A stretch of 64,000 nucleotides of DNA, from assembly GCA_027886185.1 (NCBI GenBank), contig WOAB01000142.1, forward strand, positions 744,001-808,000, given 5' to 3'. The position numbers were made by a program, and so were the translations under genes. The notes below the pieces were generated by a model. The model was not told the DNA's origin, did not search any database, and saw only the letters and a list, made by a program, of their open reading frames with translations. Below are positions 24,739 through 36,546 of this stretch, one piece after another; positions within the stretch are counted from its first letter, which is position 1; each line of letters begins with the position of its first letter. This DNA is from Rheum nobile (taxonomy: Eukaryota; Streptophyta; Magnoliopsida; Caryophyllales; Polygonaceae).

Positions 24739-26420
24739 ACGAACTACCATATTGAGTTCAAGTGTGGAGAGCTAATTTCACTCATGTAGACAATGAGAAA
24801 TGACTGTTTCCACTGAATGCCGAAGGCAGGAGTCCAAAATGAAGAAAGTAGCCAGCAGAGCGGACAACAACCAGATAATGGATGATGATGGTGTATGGTT
24901 TTCTATTTATTCTCATTATAGAGTTGTGTTTTCAACAATATTAACATGGGCGCAAAAGGGCAGTGCTCTCTCTCTCTCTTCTTGTACGCTGCCTTTTCTG
25001 TTTCTATATCTCATTCTATCAGGTCAATTTGTGGGTGCCAAATAGCAGAAAAGGAGGTGAGAATTCTTATATCAAATATGTTAAAGAACATCTCAACAGT
25101 ACAATTTTTCAAAGTTTCTAATTGGTCTAGGCTTTCTAAGTTTCATCATCCCTGTAGAGGGCAGAAATGCATGCTCATTGATCTCCTGCTGCTTGAGCTG
25201 TAATGTTTAGGCTGCAAACGACCCTGTTTCTGGCGGTGGGGGCTCTTGGACATCTGTACATTTATGTTTGTCATTCTCTATTGTTTTGTTTGGCTGACTC
25301 TGGTCATAGAAGATGTAGTTTTGGTTCTTTTTTACAAAATACTTATGCTAGAATTAAGCCATGGTGCTATGGAATTCTTATACATGGTTTTGGGGTTTTG
25401 AGTTTGGTATCTTCGATTACTTTGTGCTGAAATTAAGTGCATATTGTTTGTAGGTGACTTATATTTCTCTAGTCTTATAAGCGTAGCTGATTTGGGAGTA
25501 TAGTCGCTTACAGTATCTGAACTCTACGATTTAATGCCTTGCGTATGAGTTTAAGATCCATGGTGTATGGCATTCGCTGTGCAACTAGCAGTTTCTAAGA
25601 TCTATGGTATATGAATAGTATATTTTGGTGAGTTAGTACACCAATAACTCAATAAGATTGCAACATATTTCATTTTGTGCCTGGCTAAAACTACTTGGAA
25701 ATCCAATTTTCCGAACAATTGAGACTTGCTCATATGACTGAAATGAAAACGTATATGTAAAAACATATGCATGTACATAAAATTTTGCTTGCTAAACGTT
25801 ATGCTCTTGTAGTGAAAAATCTATACACATACATATATATAACACGAGTTTCACTTAATAAAGTCACGTACAAATTTGTGCACATGACTCTTTTCCTTGT
25901 CAAAATAATAATTGGTCCTTGGAGTTTCCAAGCAAGTCTATTCTTGCATACAAGTAAAAGTTTTTCTTTTCCCTGATAATTTGTCTCGCAATCCATGTTT
26001 TTAAGTAAGGTTTTTTTCTAATAAAACTATTTTTAGTAATAAATTTTTTAATCACTAGTTTATTTTTTTTTCTTTAGAATTTATTCATTTTCTATTAGAG
26101 AATATTTTATAAATAGCTTTTTACTTTAACTTGTTAGAGTGTGTCATAGACACACTAGAAAAACTGTTTAAATAATATTAAAAATACACGGTAATCATTT
26201 TTTTTTTTTCCAATCACAAAGCGTTAAACAATATTCATTACAATGCTCTATTTATACCACTTCCATCACCAATTTGGTAACAAGGAGGAAATTAGGTGGA
26301 ATTTGCAAAAAAATGTTACTTTATTTGTCATTTAATTGAAGGTTCATATGCTAAAATAATAGAGACTGCTTAATTTCTGAAAATTCAACCTTCCCACGCA
26401 GTCGCCATTGCAAATATGCC
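24739..26420. other. PP4R3 3' UTR and spacer before the NLR gene
   Basis: The first several hundred bases are probably the PP4R3 3' UTR; no single poly-A signal stands out. The rest is AT-rich spacer. At 26125-26165 a segment with GTGTGTCATAGACACAC and CTAGAAAAAC matches one end of the MITE at 22962, but its partner end was not found. No other gene is visible. Confidence 0.6.
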
Positions 26421-28884
26421 ATGGCTGAGATCATTCTCTTCGAGTTTGCCAAGGTAGTTCTTGCGAGGTTGAGTCCGCGAGGTTCGTTTGTTCTTGGGAG
26501 TAGAAGATGAACTCGATAAGCTGGAAACTAACTTATCTGCAATTAAAGAACAAGACGCCGAGAAGCAGCAACAACGCAAAACTGTCAGGGAGTGGTTGCA
26601 GAATCTCGAGGATTTAGTCTACGACATTGATGATTTGTTCGATGAGATCGCGATTGAAGTTTCTGAGCGCGAGAAGAGCAAAGAGAGCTGGGTCAAGCAG
26701 GTTAGCAGGTTTTTATCTTGCTCCAATCCGCACCTGTTTCAGTCGAAACTTGCTCATAAGATTAAGGAAATCTCTGCGAGACTTGAAGTGGTATCAAGTG
26801 CTAGGAGAGACTTCCATTTTGACTCTGAATTTGTGGATTCCAATGAGGGCCGAGAAACGCATTCGAAACTGCCTAAATCGGAGATCCTCGGGAGGGATTC
26901 CGATCAGAAGGCGATAATTGATCTTGTGTTGAATTGTAGCGATTGCGAGTGCCTCTCTGTGGTCCCGATTGTAGGTTTTGGTGGTGTGGGGAAGACAACT
27001 TTGGCTAAATTGATATTCAATGATCCTCGAATTGAATCCAGTTTTGATGTGAAGCTATGGGTGTATGCTTCTGAAAATTTCAGTGTGAAGAAGATACTAG
27101 AGCAGATTGTAAGGCTTATTTGCGGGGAGAACAAAGTTCTTCATACTGTTCAGGAAATGCAGATCATGCTTGTGGAGGAATTGAAGACAAAGAAGTATTT
27201 TCTTATACTAGATGATCTATGGAATGAGGACCCAAATGTTTGGGAAAATTTGAGAGAACTGCTTGATGGGGGTGCTAGAGGGAGCACAGTTGTTGTCACT
27301 ACTCGTGTTCCTCGAGTAGCTTCCATTGTAAAAACTGTTGTCCATGAGTATACATTAGAACCCCTTTCTAGAGATATTTGCTTGCTGATATTCAAAAGAC
27401 TTGCATTTGGTGTGGAGGGTACTTGCAGGAGGATTCAACCAAATCTGGAAGAAATGGCAGGAAGAATTGTGGACAGATGTGGTGGACTTCCTCTTGCAGT
27501 GACTTTTTTGGGAAATTTGTTGCATGGGGTGACAGATGAGATTGTGTGGCAAGAGACTGTAATCAAACTTGAGCATGGACATGAAGATATCCTGAAAGTA
27601 CAAAAACTGAGCTATGAATCCTATGATCAACTTCCGTCTTATCTGAAGCCATGTTTCCGTTCTCTAGCTTGTTACCTACAAGGCTCAATGACAGATGCAC
27701 AAGTATTTATCTCCACTTGGATGGCTCTTGGTTTTCTGCATTCAGCTGATCAAAGCATAGAGTTTGAGCACATTGGGAGGAAATACATAAATGAGCTGCT
27801 GTCAAAATCGTTTCTTCATCGTGAAGAGTACAACTTTGGGGACCTTATAAGGGAATTTGAAATCCATGACTTTGTGCATGATCTGGCCAAGTATACTGCA
27901 GGAGATGAGATGGCAGTTGTCAACTGTGAGACAGAAACAGTTCCTCGAAGGGTTGGATACATTACATTCCGTGAGGACGACTTGATAGGGAAACGTTTCC
28001 CACATAAGGTTTTCGCGGCAAAAAAGGCCCGTGTTTTCACTTTATACACCCTTGAACAAACCCCAGCTGAATTTCTAAGGGAAATCATATCAAACTTTAA
28101 GTGCTTGCGCGTCTTGAATCTTCGTGGATGTGACATAGAAATGTTGCCTGATTCCATTGGTGACTTGAAGCATCTGAGGATGCTTGATCTTGGGGATAAT
28201 GTCAGAATCAAACAAATACCACATTCAGTATGCAGTCTCTTGAATTTGCAGTCTTTTTTTCTTGATTGCTGCAGTGAGCTTCAAGCACTGCCACAGCAAA
28301 TTGGAAACCTGGAAAATCTTAGATACCTGTCTTTAACTACTCAAGAAGAGTATTTATCAGAAGGGGTTGGAGATCTTCACAGCCTGCGAACTTTGTTTTT
28401 GTTCAACTGTCCAAGACTGTATAATCTCCCTTACAACTTTGCATGCCTTGAGAACCTTGAGCAGCTCTGGATTGCATATTGTGAAAAGCTGAACCCAATT
28501 TGGGATTCAGTACCTGATATAGATGGTGGTGGAGCTCTGGAACTGAACAACCTTCATACCTTAAACATTGAAGGTGTTCCAAACCTGGTGAGTTTGCGTA
28601 TATTTGGGAAGTCGTTACGACGTCTAGGGATTGTGAAGTGCCATGGTTTGTCACACCTTTCAGGCTGGATCGGACGCTACACATCTCTTCAAGCACTTTC
28701 AATCATTGACTGTCCCAGTTTAAGGTCTTTACCAAAGAGTTTCTGCAATCTTACAAAATTGCAGAGGTTGAAAATTGTTGCCTGCCCTGATTTGAGCAAG
28801 AGATGTGCTAGAGACACAGGGGTTGATTGGCCTCTCATCTCTCATGTGCCTGAGATAATTCTGCTTGATCAAGAGGAGATGTAA
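26421..28884 (+). CDS. CC-NB-ARC-LRR (CNL) disease-resistance-type protein, N-terminal frameshift
   Basis: Intracellular immune receptor of the plant NLR class, which senses pathogen effectors and acts as an ATP/ADP switch (family knowledge). The frame 26473-28884 encodes about 800 residues: Rx-type coiled coil (LEDLVYDIDDLFDE), P-loop GFGGVGKTT near 26980, kinase-2 LILDDLW near 27205 (the W is typical of CNLs), RNBS-B with VVVTTR, GLPLA near 27485, an IHD variant of the MHD motif near 27862, then irregular leucine-rich repeats to the end. The expected N-terminus MAEIILFEFAKVVLARL starts at ATG 26421 but is one frame off; that frame stops at 26508-26510, and the main frame has a stop at 26470-26472. 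The next in-frame Met lies far inside NB-ARC. So the gene is either a recent pseudogene or has an error near 26470. No intron is seen. Confidence 0.88.
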
Positions 28885-29658
28885 GAAGATCAAGTCACTG
28901 TTTTAGCATGTTTCTGTTTGTGCATCTGGGTGTAAATCAATACGGTTTTGCATTGTATCATTACTTGTGTTTTTATAGTTGTAACATTGTTGTCCTTGTT
29001 GAGCTACTGTTTCATATTGACAATTCTGAAATCTTGATTTTGCAATGCAATTTAATTGGCAAAATAGTCACTGCAACCTCTTCATGCATTGATGTATCTT
29101 CTAAATTACCTTGACAACATTCAGTTTCAAGGGCATGATTTCATCACTTTTCCTGCATACAAATCAGAATTTAATAGTACTGCCATGGCGAACGCTAGAT
29201 CTAATATTTCCCAAGTTTCTTAAAAATAAGAGAGCAATAAATTGATAGTAGCAAAACTACAAGCCTATGAAATCTGATGAAATGCACCTCACTGCAGAAT
29301 CAACATTCACAAGTCCACGATCAAATCAGCAGGACCAATCATGAACAAATAAATGCTTTTGCATTTTAATTGTACTTTCAATTCAACAAGAAGAAACAGT
29401 TGGAAGAGAGACTTTGCTCACATAATCCACACAGCCAAAATGTTTTTTTTGTCAAATTCAACAGTCCAAACTCTCATCTTCACACAGCCTATCAGGAGAA
29501 ACTTTGGTCACAAAATCTTGCCAAGTATCTGTTTCTCCAAGCCAGGACACAAATATTTTCACCATTGCAAGGCGAAAAATTCACTCTCAAAGGTAGGTGT
29601 AGCTATGCCCTTTTGCTTCACATTACCATGCCCTTGTGTATTCATTTAGCTTCAATTT
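28885..29658. other. Convergent spacer between the NLR and the TPR-PB1 gene
   Basis: The two flanking genes end toward each other, so this stretch probably holds both 3' UTRs. No coding region, repeat or RNA gene is visible. Confidence 0.6.
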
Positions 29659-31971
29659 TTAGTTGCCTGTTTCACCAGATGATTCTGCACTTGTTAATTC
29701 CACCTTCTTTCCACCGCCTTCAGCTGAAACCGTGTTGGAGTTTGCATTAGAGCTGTGGTTATTAAGAACCGCTGAAATATCAGTTTCTGAAGCACCGGCT
29801 AACTTGAAGCGCACAACAGCTGCATCCAAATACTCCTTCCAAGAACCTTGGCCAAGTTTGTGTTCAATCTGTGATCTCTCAAACAGCATGTTTCCCCAGA
29901 AGAGATGGATCTGTGATCTCATCAATGCTGCTTGCTCAGCCAACTCATCAGGAGTCGGTTCAGTTGGGACCCGATTGGATGATTCAGCCTCAGCTCCATT
30001 TCCAAGCTTCTTCCTTCTTTTTGAAGTTTCCTCCTTGCTTGAACTAGGGTCTTTGGCATCCTTTGCTCTCTGCTCCTCCAGCTTCTCCCACATCTCAGTG
30101 GCGGCTTTCATCTTCTCCTCAGCATTGCCAAAGAGTTTCATTGTCTCGGTTGAATCCCAGCTTGAAAGTTCAGCTTTCTTAGCAAGAGTATATGACCATT
30201 GTAGTTTAGCCATTTCAAACTGTTGCTGGCCCAGTGCAAGCAATCCTTCATAAAAGTCTGGCTTGATAGAGAGTGCTTCTTCGTACTTCTCTTTGGCCAA
30301 CGAATACCTCTCGTTCACCCAGTCATACGCTACCTTAAGCCGTTCAGCTTTAACATCCTCTGGAGCAGAATCATCCACGGGAATCCGTTTCCTAGCAGCA
30401 CACATGTGGACGTTTCCCCAGTTAAAGAAAGCCAGAGCAGCCACCTCCTGAAACTTCACTGCAGCCTTATCAAAAAGGGTTTGAGCCTCTTCACTAGTTG
30501 CAGTCTCCTCAAGAGCCTCTGAGCAAAGCTCCATCCCGATGTCATGGAGGTCCATATGAGCATCCGGATCAATTCCAACATGGGTACGGAACAGTTGAGC
30601 AAAGTCATACAGCCAATCATCCATTTCCATCTCCTTGCATTCAGTTTCTTCTGTTACTCCTGCATCTTTTTCTTTCTGAACTTCTTTTATTATTAGCTTA
30701 TTTTCTGCCTTGTCCACCTCAGCGTCCACAGACTCCACTCCTGAGTCCCCAAGTGAAGAATGAGAAACACTTTCATCACCCTTACCCTCCTCACTCTCAG
30801 CAGCTTTCTCTTCCTCCTCATCTAGTAAAGGTGGCTCCTGCTCCGGATTCACCTCCACAATATGCAATCTCAACAGCCCTACTGAGTCAGACTTGTCATT
30901 TTCAGGCCCCTTTGGCAAAAGGCTGTCCACAGAAGACTCTGCCATTCTGAGCTCACCATTACAAGTTATCGTCACCAAATCACCATCAGTATCCTTGTAT
31001 TTGATCAAAACAGACTTGGAGGCAGGAAACCGTTCCCTCACAATCTCCCTCAAACACTTGAAACTGCAATTAACCGGCATTTGAGCCAGCCTAATGTCAT
31101 GGTCATACACAAGCTTCAGCTGCCTCCATCTAACCGTCACCTCCAATGGCTCCCGGTGACCAGGCAATGAGTCCTTCAAACGACCATCCTTCACACCACT
31201 AGGTTTCGAATTACCATTCGACAGCTTCAGAGCAATCTTAGGCAGCTGATTCTTGCTCTCTGGGCCATTCTCAGCAGACAAACCAACCTGAGGCTTTTCA
31301 GCTTTGTTATTAGCAGTGACATTCGATCCAACAGCAGAACCCGCCCCAACCTTCTTTGACACAGGCCGAGCAGGCAAACACGGGCCAAGACCCGCAATTG
31401 GAGCGCCCCTAACAGCAGAAGCACCAAGAGCCGCCGGTGAAGGGCGGCTCTGGTGATCCGGCTGAGCCTCCATTCTAGGCCCTAAAGCCATTCTTAGCCT
31501 CCTAGCAATCTCCAAAGCATCACCATGCTTAGGATCAGATCCCAAAAGGGCCTGAACATCCTGCATAGCCATTTCATACTTGCCAGTAGCCTCATAAGCC
31601 CTAGCTCTTCTGAGCAGAGCCCGGCCGAAACGGGGCTGAATCTGGAGAGCCAAGGTGCACTCAGAGATCACAGTTTCATAGTCAATTGGCCTCATCTGCA
31701 TCAAACAAGCTGCCCTGTTGCTGTGGAACACAGCCCTATCAGGGTGTGATTTGGGAATGAGCTTAATTGCACTTTCATACTGCTCAAGTGCAGCAGTGTA
31801 ATCTTTGGCCTGAAACAGTTTGTTTCCTTCTTCCTTAATCTCATGGGCTCTCTTCAGGAAGATTGTGGAGTCTGAATCAACGGCCACACTTCCATTTGCA
31901 ACTGGCGCTAGGGTTTCACCTGATGAAGCCAAATTGTTGCTCTTTTTCTTTCTCCCCCCGGATTTCCCCAT
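29659..31971 (-). CDS. TPR and PB1 domain protein of the Phox/CLMP1 family
   Basis: An intronless frame of 770 codons. The N-terminus is basic (GKSGGRKKKSNN). Three TPR units span about residues 41-155 (KEEGNKLFQAKDYTAALEQY and following), which in this family bind HSP70/HSP90 tails. A PB1 domain covers about residues 274-350, with the acidic YKDTDGDLVTI motif for PB1 partnering. An acidic linker and a C-terminal TPR-like helical region follow. Arabidopsis relatives (Phox1-4, including CLMP1, which affects chloroplast separation) have the same order and a similar length (family knowledge). I chose the ATG at 31971 because MGKSGG matches the family start; an upstream in-frame ATG at 32037 would add 22 unconvincing residues. 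Which paralogue this is cannot be settled here. Confidence 0.9.
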   Translation of the reverse strand: MGKSGGRKKKSNNLASSGETLAPVANGSVAVDSDSTIFLKRAHEIKEEGNKLFQAKDYTAALEQYESAIKLIPKSHPDRAVFHSNRAACLMQMRPIDYETVISECTLALQIQPRFGRALLRRARAYEATGKYEMAMQDVQALLGSDPKHGDALEIARRLRMALGPRMEAQPDHQSRPSPAALGASAVRGAPIAGLGPCLPARPVSKKVGAGSAVGSNVTANNKAEKPQVGLSAENGPESKNQLPKIALKLSNGNSKPSGVKDGRLKDSLPGHREPLEVTVRWRQLKLVYDHDIRLAQMPVNCSFKCLREIVRERFPASKSVLIKYKDTDGDLVTITCNGELRMAESSVDSLLPKGPENDKSDSVGLLRLHIVEVNPEQEPPLLDEEEEKAAESEEGKGDESVSHSSLGDSGVESVDAEVDKAENKLIIKEVQKEKDAGVTEETECKEMEMDDWLYDFAQLFRTHVGIDPDAHMDLHDIGMELCSEALEETATSEEAQTLFDKAAVKFQEVAALAFFNWGNVHMCAARKRIPVDDSAPEDVKAERLKVAYDWVNERYSLAKEKYEEALSIKPDFYEGLLALGQQQFEMAKLQWSYTLAKKAELSSWDSTETMKLFGNAEEKMKAATEMWEKLEEQRAKDAKDPSSSKEETSKRRKKLGNGAEAESSNRVPTEPTPDELAEQAALMRSQIHLFWGNMLFERSQIEHKLGQGSWKEYLDAAVVRFKLAGASETDISAVLNNHSSNANSNTVSAEGGGKKVELTSAESSGETGN

Positions 31972-32402
31972 GAGAAATATCTCTCCCCCCACCGTTTCAC
32001 AAATTCGAAACCTTTCAATAAAAGATGTAGCGACCAATTCCCTAACCCGAAAATGCTATCTCTTCAGAAAAGCAAGAATTAGAACCCTAGATGATTAGAG
32101 ATGGAGAAAAGTACTTATGAATTCCCACCTAGGAAATGGAATTTTGATGGTTGCGGAAGTCAGTGATGAGAAACGAATTTCATGGAACTCCCGAAATTAG
32201 GAAGGGTGGGAGTCAAATCCTGATTCTAGAGGGTTCTCTCGTGGGAAGAAACCCTAGATATTAGAGCCGTTTTGAACAGGGAGACGTGGGACCCACCGAA
32301 TGTAATCCTGGCCGTTCATGGTCATCTTGGGCTGTTCTGTTGCGCTTTTTTTTATTATTATTAGGTAAAAATTAGACTGGAAACCACAGAAGAGTCGGTT
32401 TA

Positions 32403-32966
32403 TCAATCTATAGCATCCTTACAGATGATAATTATAAATTCTAGACTATCTCTAAAATATTCCAAGGAACTCTGTTGGACCTTTTTCGCGATGAAATCGG
32501 CCACAACGTTTGTTTCTCGAAAGACGTGGGAAATTTGCACTGAAGAAAACAGTTGTAAAACACATAGGATATCAGAAATTAACATTTTAATATCCCATGG
32601 ACAGTGCCAGATTTGATTAAAAACATTCACAATGATAAGGTTGTCGCATTCAAGTTGAATGTTGGTAATGCCTAATTCATAGGCCTTTATCATGTCATTT
32701 CGTACTGCTAATGTTTCTGTTTTTAGCGGGGTTGAGATACCACATTTATCCCCAAAGAGGAAGATTGGTTTACCCGTATTGTTTATGAAAATGTAATCAA
32801 AACTAGATTCACCATTGGTTTTGGTGGATCCATCTGTGTTGATTTTAACAAAATTGTCCGGTGGTTTTTTCCATTTCTTTGTTGGTCGTCTAACAATGTT
32901 CGTTCTATGATTTTTTTGTTTGTCTTCTGCCAAACAGTCAGAGTTCCAGCTCTTCGTCTTATTCAA
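32403..32966 (-). pseudogene. RNase H-like domain (RVT_3) from a plant LINE, open frame
   Basis: A frame of 187 codons encodes a complete plant LINE-type RNase H domain: INTDGST, then LKTETLAVR, then LECDNL, giving the D-E-D metal-binding residues, and the usual RETNVVADFIAK end. In LINEs this domain sits at the end of ORF2; no reverse transcriptase frame lies next to it. It is most simply a LINE 3' remnant that happens to stay open. A standalone RNase H-like gene is possible but I see no promoter or transcript evidence. Confidence 0.72.
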
Positions 32967-33164
32967 GTTCTCAATATGTTTCTTAATGTAAATTGGTATA
33001 TCCTTTATAAAGTCGGCATCATCGTTTGTTTTTCTAAAGCTTTGTTGGTTTCTATAAAATCAAATGCCCCATCAAGAGACCATTAATTCTATGAATTGTG
33101 ATCTATCAGTTTTTTGTCGAATTTCTTCAATGATTTCATTGTTTTTTTTTGTTTCCTATGTTTA

Positions 33165-33750
33165 GGGATCAGTCTAATGGAGTCCCCAAACTTTTGTTTC
33201 CTATGTTCTGTTGCTCTTTTGCAACTATGAATGATGGGTTTTTCTTTTTCCATTGTAAAAATGCTGGTGCTTGTATCTGAAATAAGAGGAAATTTTCAAG
33301 GATAACATTTCTTATAATTGTTGTTTGGTTTCTAACCTGCAGAAAGTTTTTATCAAGATTCAGTCTAATGGAGTCCCCAAACTCTTCTTGGAAGCAGATT
33401 GTTACAGATTGTGGCATTGCTGATCAAATGGAGTCTAATTGCATTTGCATGCCTATTACTGTGCAGTAATATTGAATAGTCAGCAGAGATTTTTGGTGAT
33501 GATTTGATCATGGATATCATGGGGTGCCTTGAGTGTGAGTTCATGATCTTGTCATTGAATGGAGCTGTTTAATTTGTGTCAATAATTTCACAATTCTATC
33601 AGTTGATGAGGCTTAACCCTACAATTAGAAGCTCTGTCAAGAGATATTTGCTTGCTGAAATTCAAAAAAAACTTGCATTTGGTGGGGAGGGTATTTGCAG
33701 GAGGACTCGTACAAATCTGGAAGAAATGGCAGGAAACTTGTGATCTGCAT
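33165..33750 (+). pseudogene. Collapsed colinear copy of the PP4R3-NLR block
   Basis: Successive short blocks match, in the same order and strand, PP4R3 intron 6 (33210-33305 vs about 16795-16885), the end of that intron plus exon 7 (33305-33430 vs about 17407-17540), exon 9 with its following intron (33465-33620 vs about 18045-18210), and the NLR NB-ARC region (33625-33745 vs about 27358-27475). Introns are kept, so this is a DNA-level copy and not a retrocopy. Large deletions join the blocks, and no frame is usable. Confidence 0.85.
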
Positions 33751-34136
33751 AAAGCAAGCTTAAGTTGCCTATAGACAAAGGTTAACCAAAGCTCAAGCCC
33801 TTGCAAAAGCTTTGACATGCATGGACGGTTCTTTCCCAGTTCAAGATGATGACATATAATCTGATGTGCTCTGAACTTTGAATAGAAAGAATAACTAAAT
33901 GATACCAAAAAGTCTGTTTCAGAAAAATGATAACAAAAAACTAGTATACAGGTTTACAATATACAACATAAGCACACCTTCTCACCTTGGTGTTGAATAT
34001 TATTCATGTTTGAATACAGAAAAAAAGATAAACACTGACAAGTATGAAACAGTCTTTTTGGTAGCTTTCACTCTTGTACATCTTCAGCACCTGATGCACA
34101 AGTAAGCACATACTTACCAAAAGGAGGCTTAGAACA

Positions 34137-35066
34137 TCAAGACAGTGCTTTATCAAGCCATCTTGGTAGCAGCAGCGAAAACTTCATCCCGAGCCTGGCT
34201 AAGAATATAGCGTATAGGATGTGCAGCAGAAACACGAAGAATACACAATTGATCACAAGCAAGGTCCCAAAGAGAGCATACACAAAGTTCATTGATGGAA
34301 CCGCGTTAAGCCCCACAGCATTGGATATGTACGTAAGGGTTGCATGCACATTAATTGTAATCAAAGCAAGAAAATTCTCTCTAATCAAGAATGAGGATGT
34401 CAGAATATATCCAATGGAGCCCACTGCTCGAACCACTGCAGACAGCAAGACTGATAAGCCCCAACCTGAGCGTATACTCCACAAGGAACCGATGCTCAGC
34501 CCAACTAATCCATGAAGGTATAAATAGGTCAATGCTTTTACTGGACCTGACAAAACGAGCAACAGCACACATGTTGCAACCATAGTTTTCCTTCCAGCAG
34601 CAACGCCCCACCTTACTGATGAGAGTACAATTGGAAAGGAGAAAAAGCAGGCGAAGTAATTATCAAGGGCAAGAGAACTACTAAGCAAATAGGTCATTCC
34701 AGCCACAGCAGCAAACATTGAACACTCCACTAATCTCAGTGTCTTCTGATAGACCACGCTGTCAGGTGCAAAATTCTCCAACTCTCCTCCAATATCCCCT
34801 CTTTCTTCTTCGTTTCTCCAAGACAAAGCTTGAAGCTTAGTTGCCATGGCAGCTCTGGAATTGGATACAGAGAGTGCAATTCGAGCAGAGACGGCATTGC
34901 TGTGAGAATGGAATTGGCTACTTGCTGAAAGAGAGATTTGGGGTTTGTAGGTACATAATGGCCGGAAAGAGACGAGAGATAGATGTGGGATCCCCTTTAC
35001 TAGGTGCGTATTTAATAAGGTATTCATGGAAGGAAAGGAAAGGGGAAAGATTCCACAGAATGGCAA
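34137..35066 (-). CDS. DUF2232-type multi-pass membrane protein, probably plastid-targeted
   Basis: A frame of 309 codons. The N-terminal ~75 residues are rich in Ser, Leu, Arg and His with few acids, as in a chloroplast transit peptide. A short acidic stretch and then about six to seven hydrophobic segments follow (for example VAGMTYLLSSSLALDNYFAC and LLVINCVFFVFLLHILYAIF). This layout matches the DUF2232 family shared by cyanobacteria and plastids, whose role is unknown to me. Start choice is uncertain: ATG 35066 or ATG 35024 (MNTLL). A probable 5' UTR intron lies upstream. No intron is seen in the coding part. Confidence 0.7.
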   Translation of the reverse strand: MPFCGIFPLSFPSMNTLLNTHLVKGIPHLSLVSFRPLCTYKPQISLSASSQFHSHSNAVSARIALSVSNSRAAMATKLQALSWRNEEERGDIGGELENFAPDSVVYQKTLRLVECSMFAAVAGMTYLLSSSLALDNYFACFFSFPIVLSSVRWGVAAGRKTMVATCVLLLVLSGPVKALTYLYLHGLVGLSIGSLWSIRSGWGLSVLLSAVVRAVGSIGYILTSSFLIRENFLALITINVHATLTYISNAVGLNAVPSMNFVYALFGTLLVINCVFFVFLLHILYAIFLARLGMKFSLLLPRWLDKALS

Positions 35067-35067
35067 C

Positions 35068-36396
35068 CTGAATGAATTGTTTTGTGCTAGTGCACAATAT
35101 GTGCTCTTTCTATAGTGATGAGTGATCCTATTTAATTCTAAAAGATGGAAACATCTATAAGGTTATTGCTGAACAAATATGCTTTCCCCGAAACAAAAGC
35201 ACCGCTATACTAAATGCAGAAGCAATATAACATTTCAAAAGAGAAATCTTGGCAGAGTTTGCTGATTTGTTATTTCAAAATTGTCTTCTCCAAAATACTG
35301 TCTTTGTAGTGGCTGCAGGCCTTATACATCCTGTCATGATAAGGTCCCGAAAAACAAAGAATAAGGGCAATGGAGATAATCACAAAGAGAGGTTGAAGGG
35401 GTAAAAATAAAAATCATTAGAAGCTAAACATTAATGGAAATCAACAGTTTAGTACCAACGATTGAATAATTACACTTTTTCTGCTTTGTTCTTATAAGTC
35501 ATTTATGAGCTATTCAACTCCTGAAGGACACCTTTTAATATGACCGCCAAAATTTGCAATTGGCTCATGTGATATCATATTATCATGTAACACTTCTGAG
35601 TTCTGAGGTGCATTTCCTTCCTTGATAGACAATTCTGTCCACACTATTAGCCAATAGCCAAATCATTGCTACAAATTATAAAATCAGGTCATCCCCTTCC
35701 AGTGTAGTACTTATCCTATATGTGCCATTCTCTAGGACATTATCCAAACATCCATGCTTCAGCATATGAATCTTTATTATTTAGCCTTGGTATTGCTCAT
35801 GAGTCTGATGTGAATCTCCTTGTAACTTGAAAGAGATACTCATGAGTTAAAACATATGATTTCAAGTTTTAACATCCATATTTTGGAAGTAGTAAGGTTT
35901 TACACCACTCCTAGAGGGCCCTAGGCATTTACACTTTTAAGTAATCATACTTCCACAATCAACATTAAAATCTGGCTTCAAAAACTCTCAAACAGAACAA
36001 GCTTGTTTAAGTAACAAAAGACTCACACATCGCCCACAGTTCTCCTATCATAGTAAACAAGTGTCATCACAAGCACAACAATTCTATAGCTATAATGATT
36101 TCGAAATCAATGTTGGATAATCCCTAATCCTAGTTCCTCTCTCAAAATTTACTAAGAATCTGAGTTATGCAGAAATCAAAGTTTCCACAGAAAAGCAAGA
36201 TAATTGGAGATAAATTTGGTGCAAGCAATAGCCAAATGATACATAGAATTCTTATTTGTTCATAATTTACTCAGCGCTGTGAAAATTGTTATCTCTTGTC
36301 GATTCATCCCACATTACGTCTCCAACCAATAAAAGAGAAGGAAAAGAAAGCGAAAATGAATAATCTGAAATGAATAAGAGGAGAGCGAAGCGTTAC
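35068..36396 (-). other. Probable 5' UTR intron of the DUF2232 gene
   Basis: On the minus strand a good donor (AGAG|GTAACG, intron from 36396) precedes 1.3 kb of AT-rich DNA. This ends in ATTCATTCAG, with the acceptor at 35068 just ahead of the coding start at 35066. The upstream exon would hold an ATG at 36435 that is out of frame with the main protein. The donor could also be chance. Nothing else is visible in this stretch. Confidence 0.4.
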
Positions 36397-36546
36397 CTCT
36401 GAGAGTGAGAACGGAAGCAGGTTGTTGACAGCCATGAACGGAGGAGCTTATTCTTCCACGCCGCACTTCTCCGGCGAGTAACCTCCAAAATCTGATTATC
36501 TACAAAGTTCAATTATTTTCCAAAAGATAAATGAATTAAAAGACGC

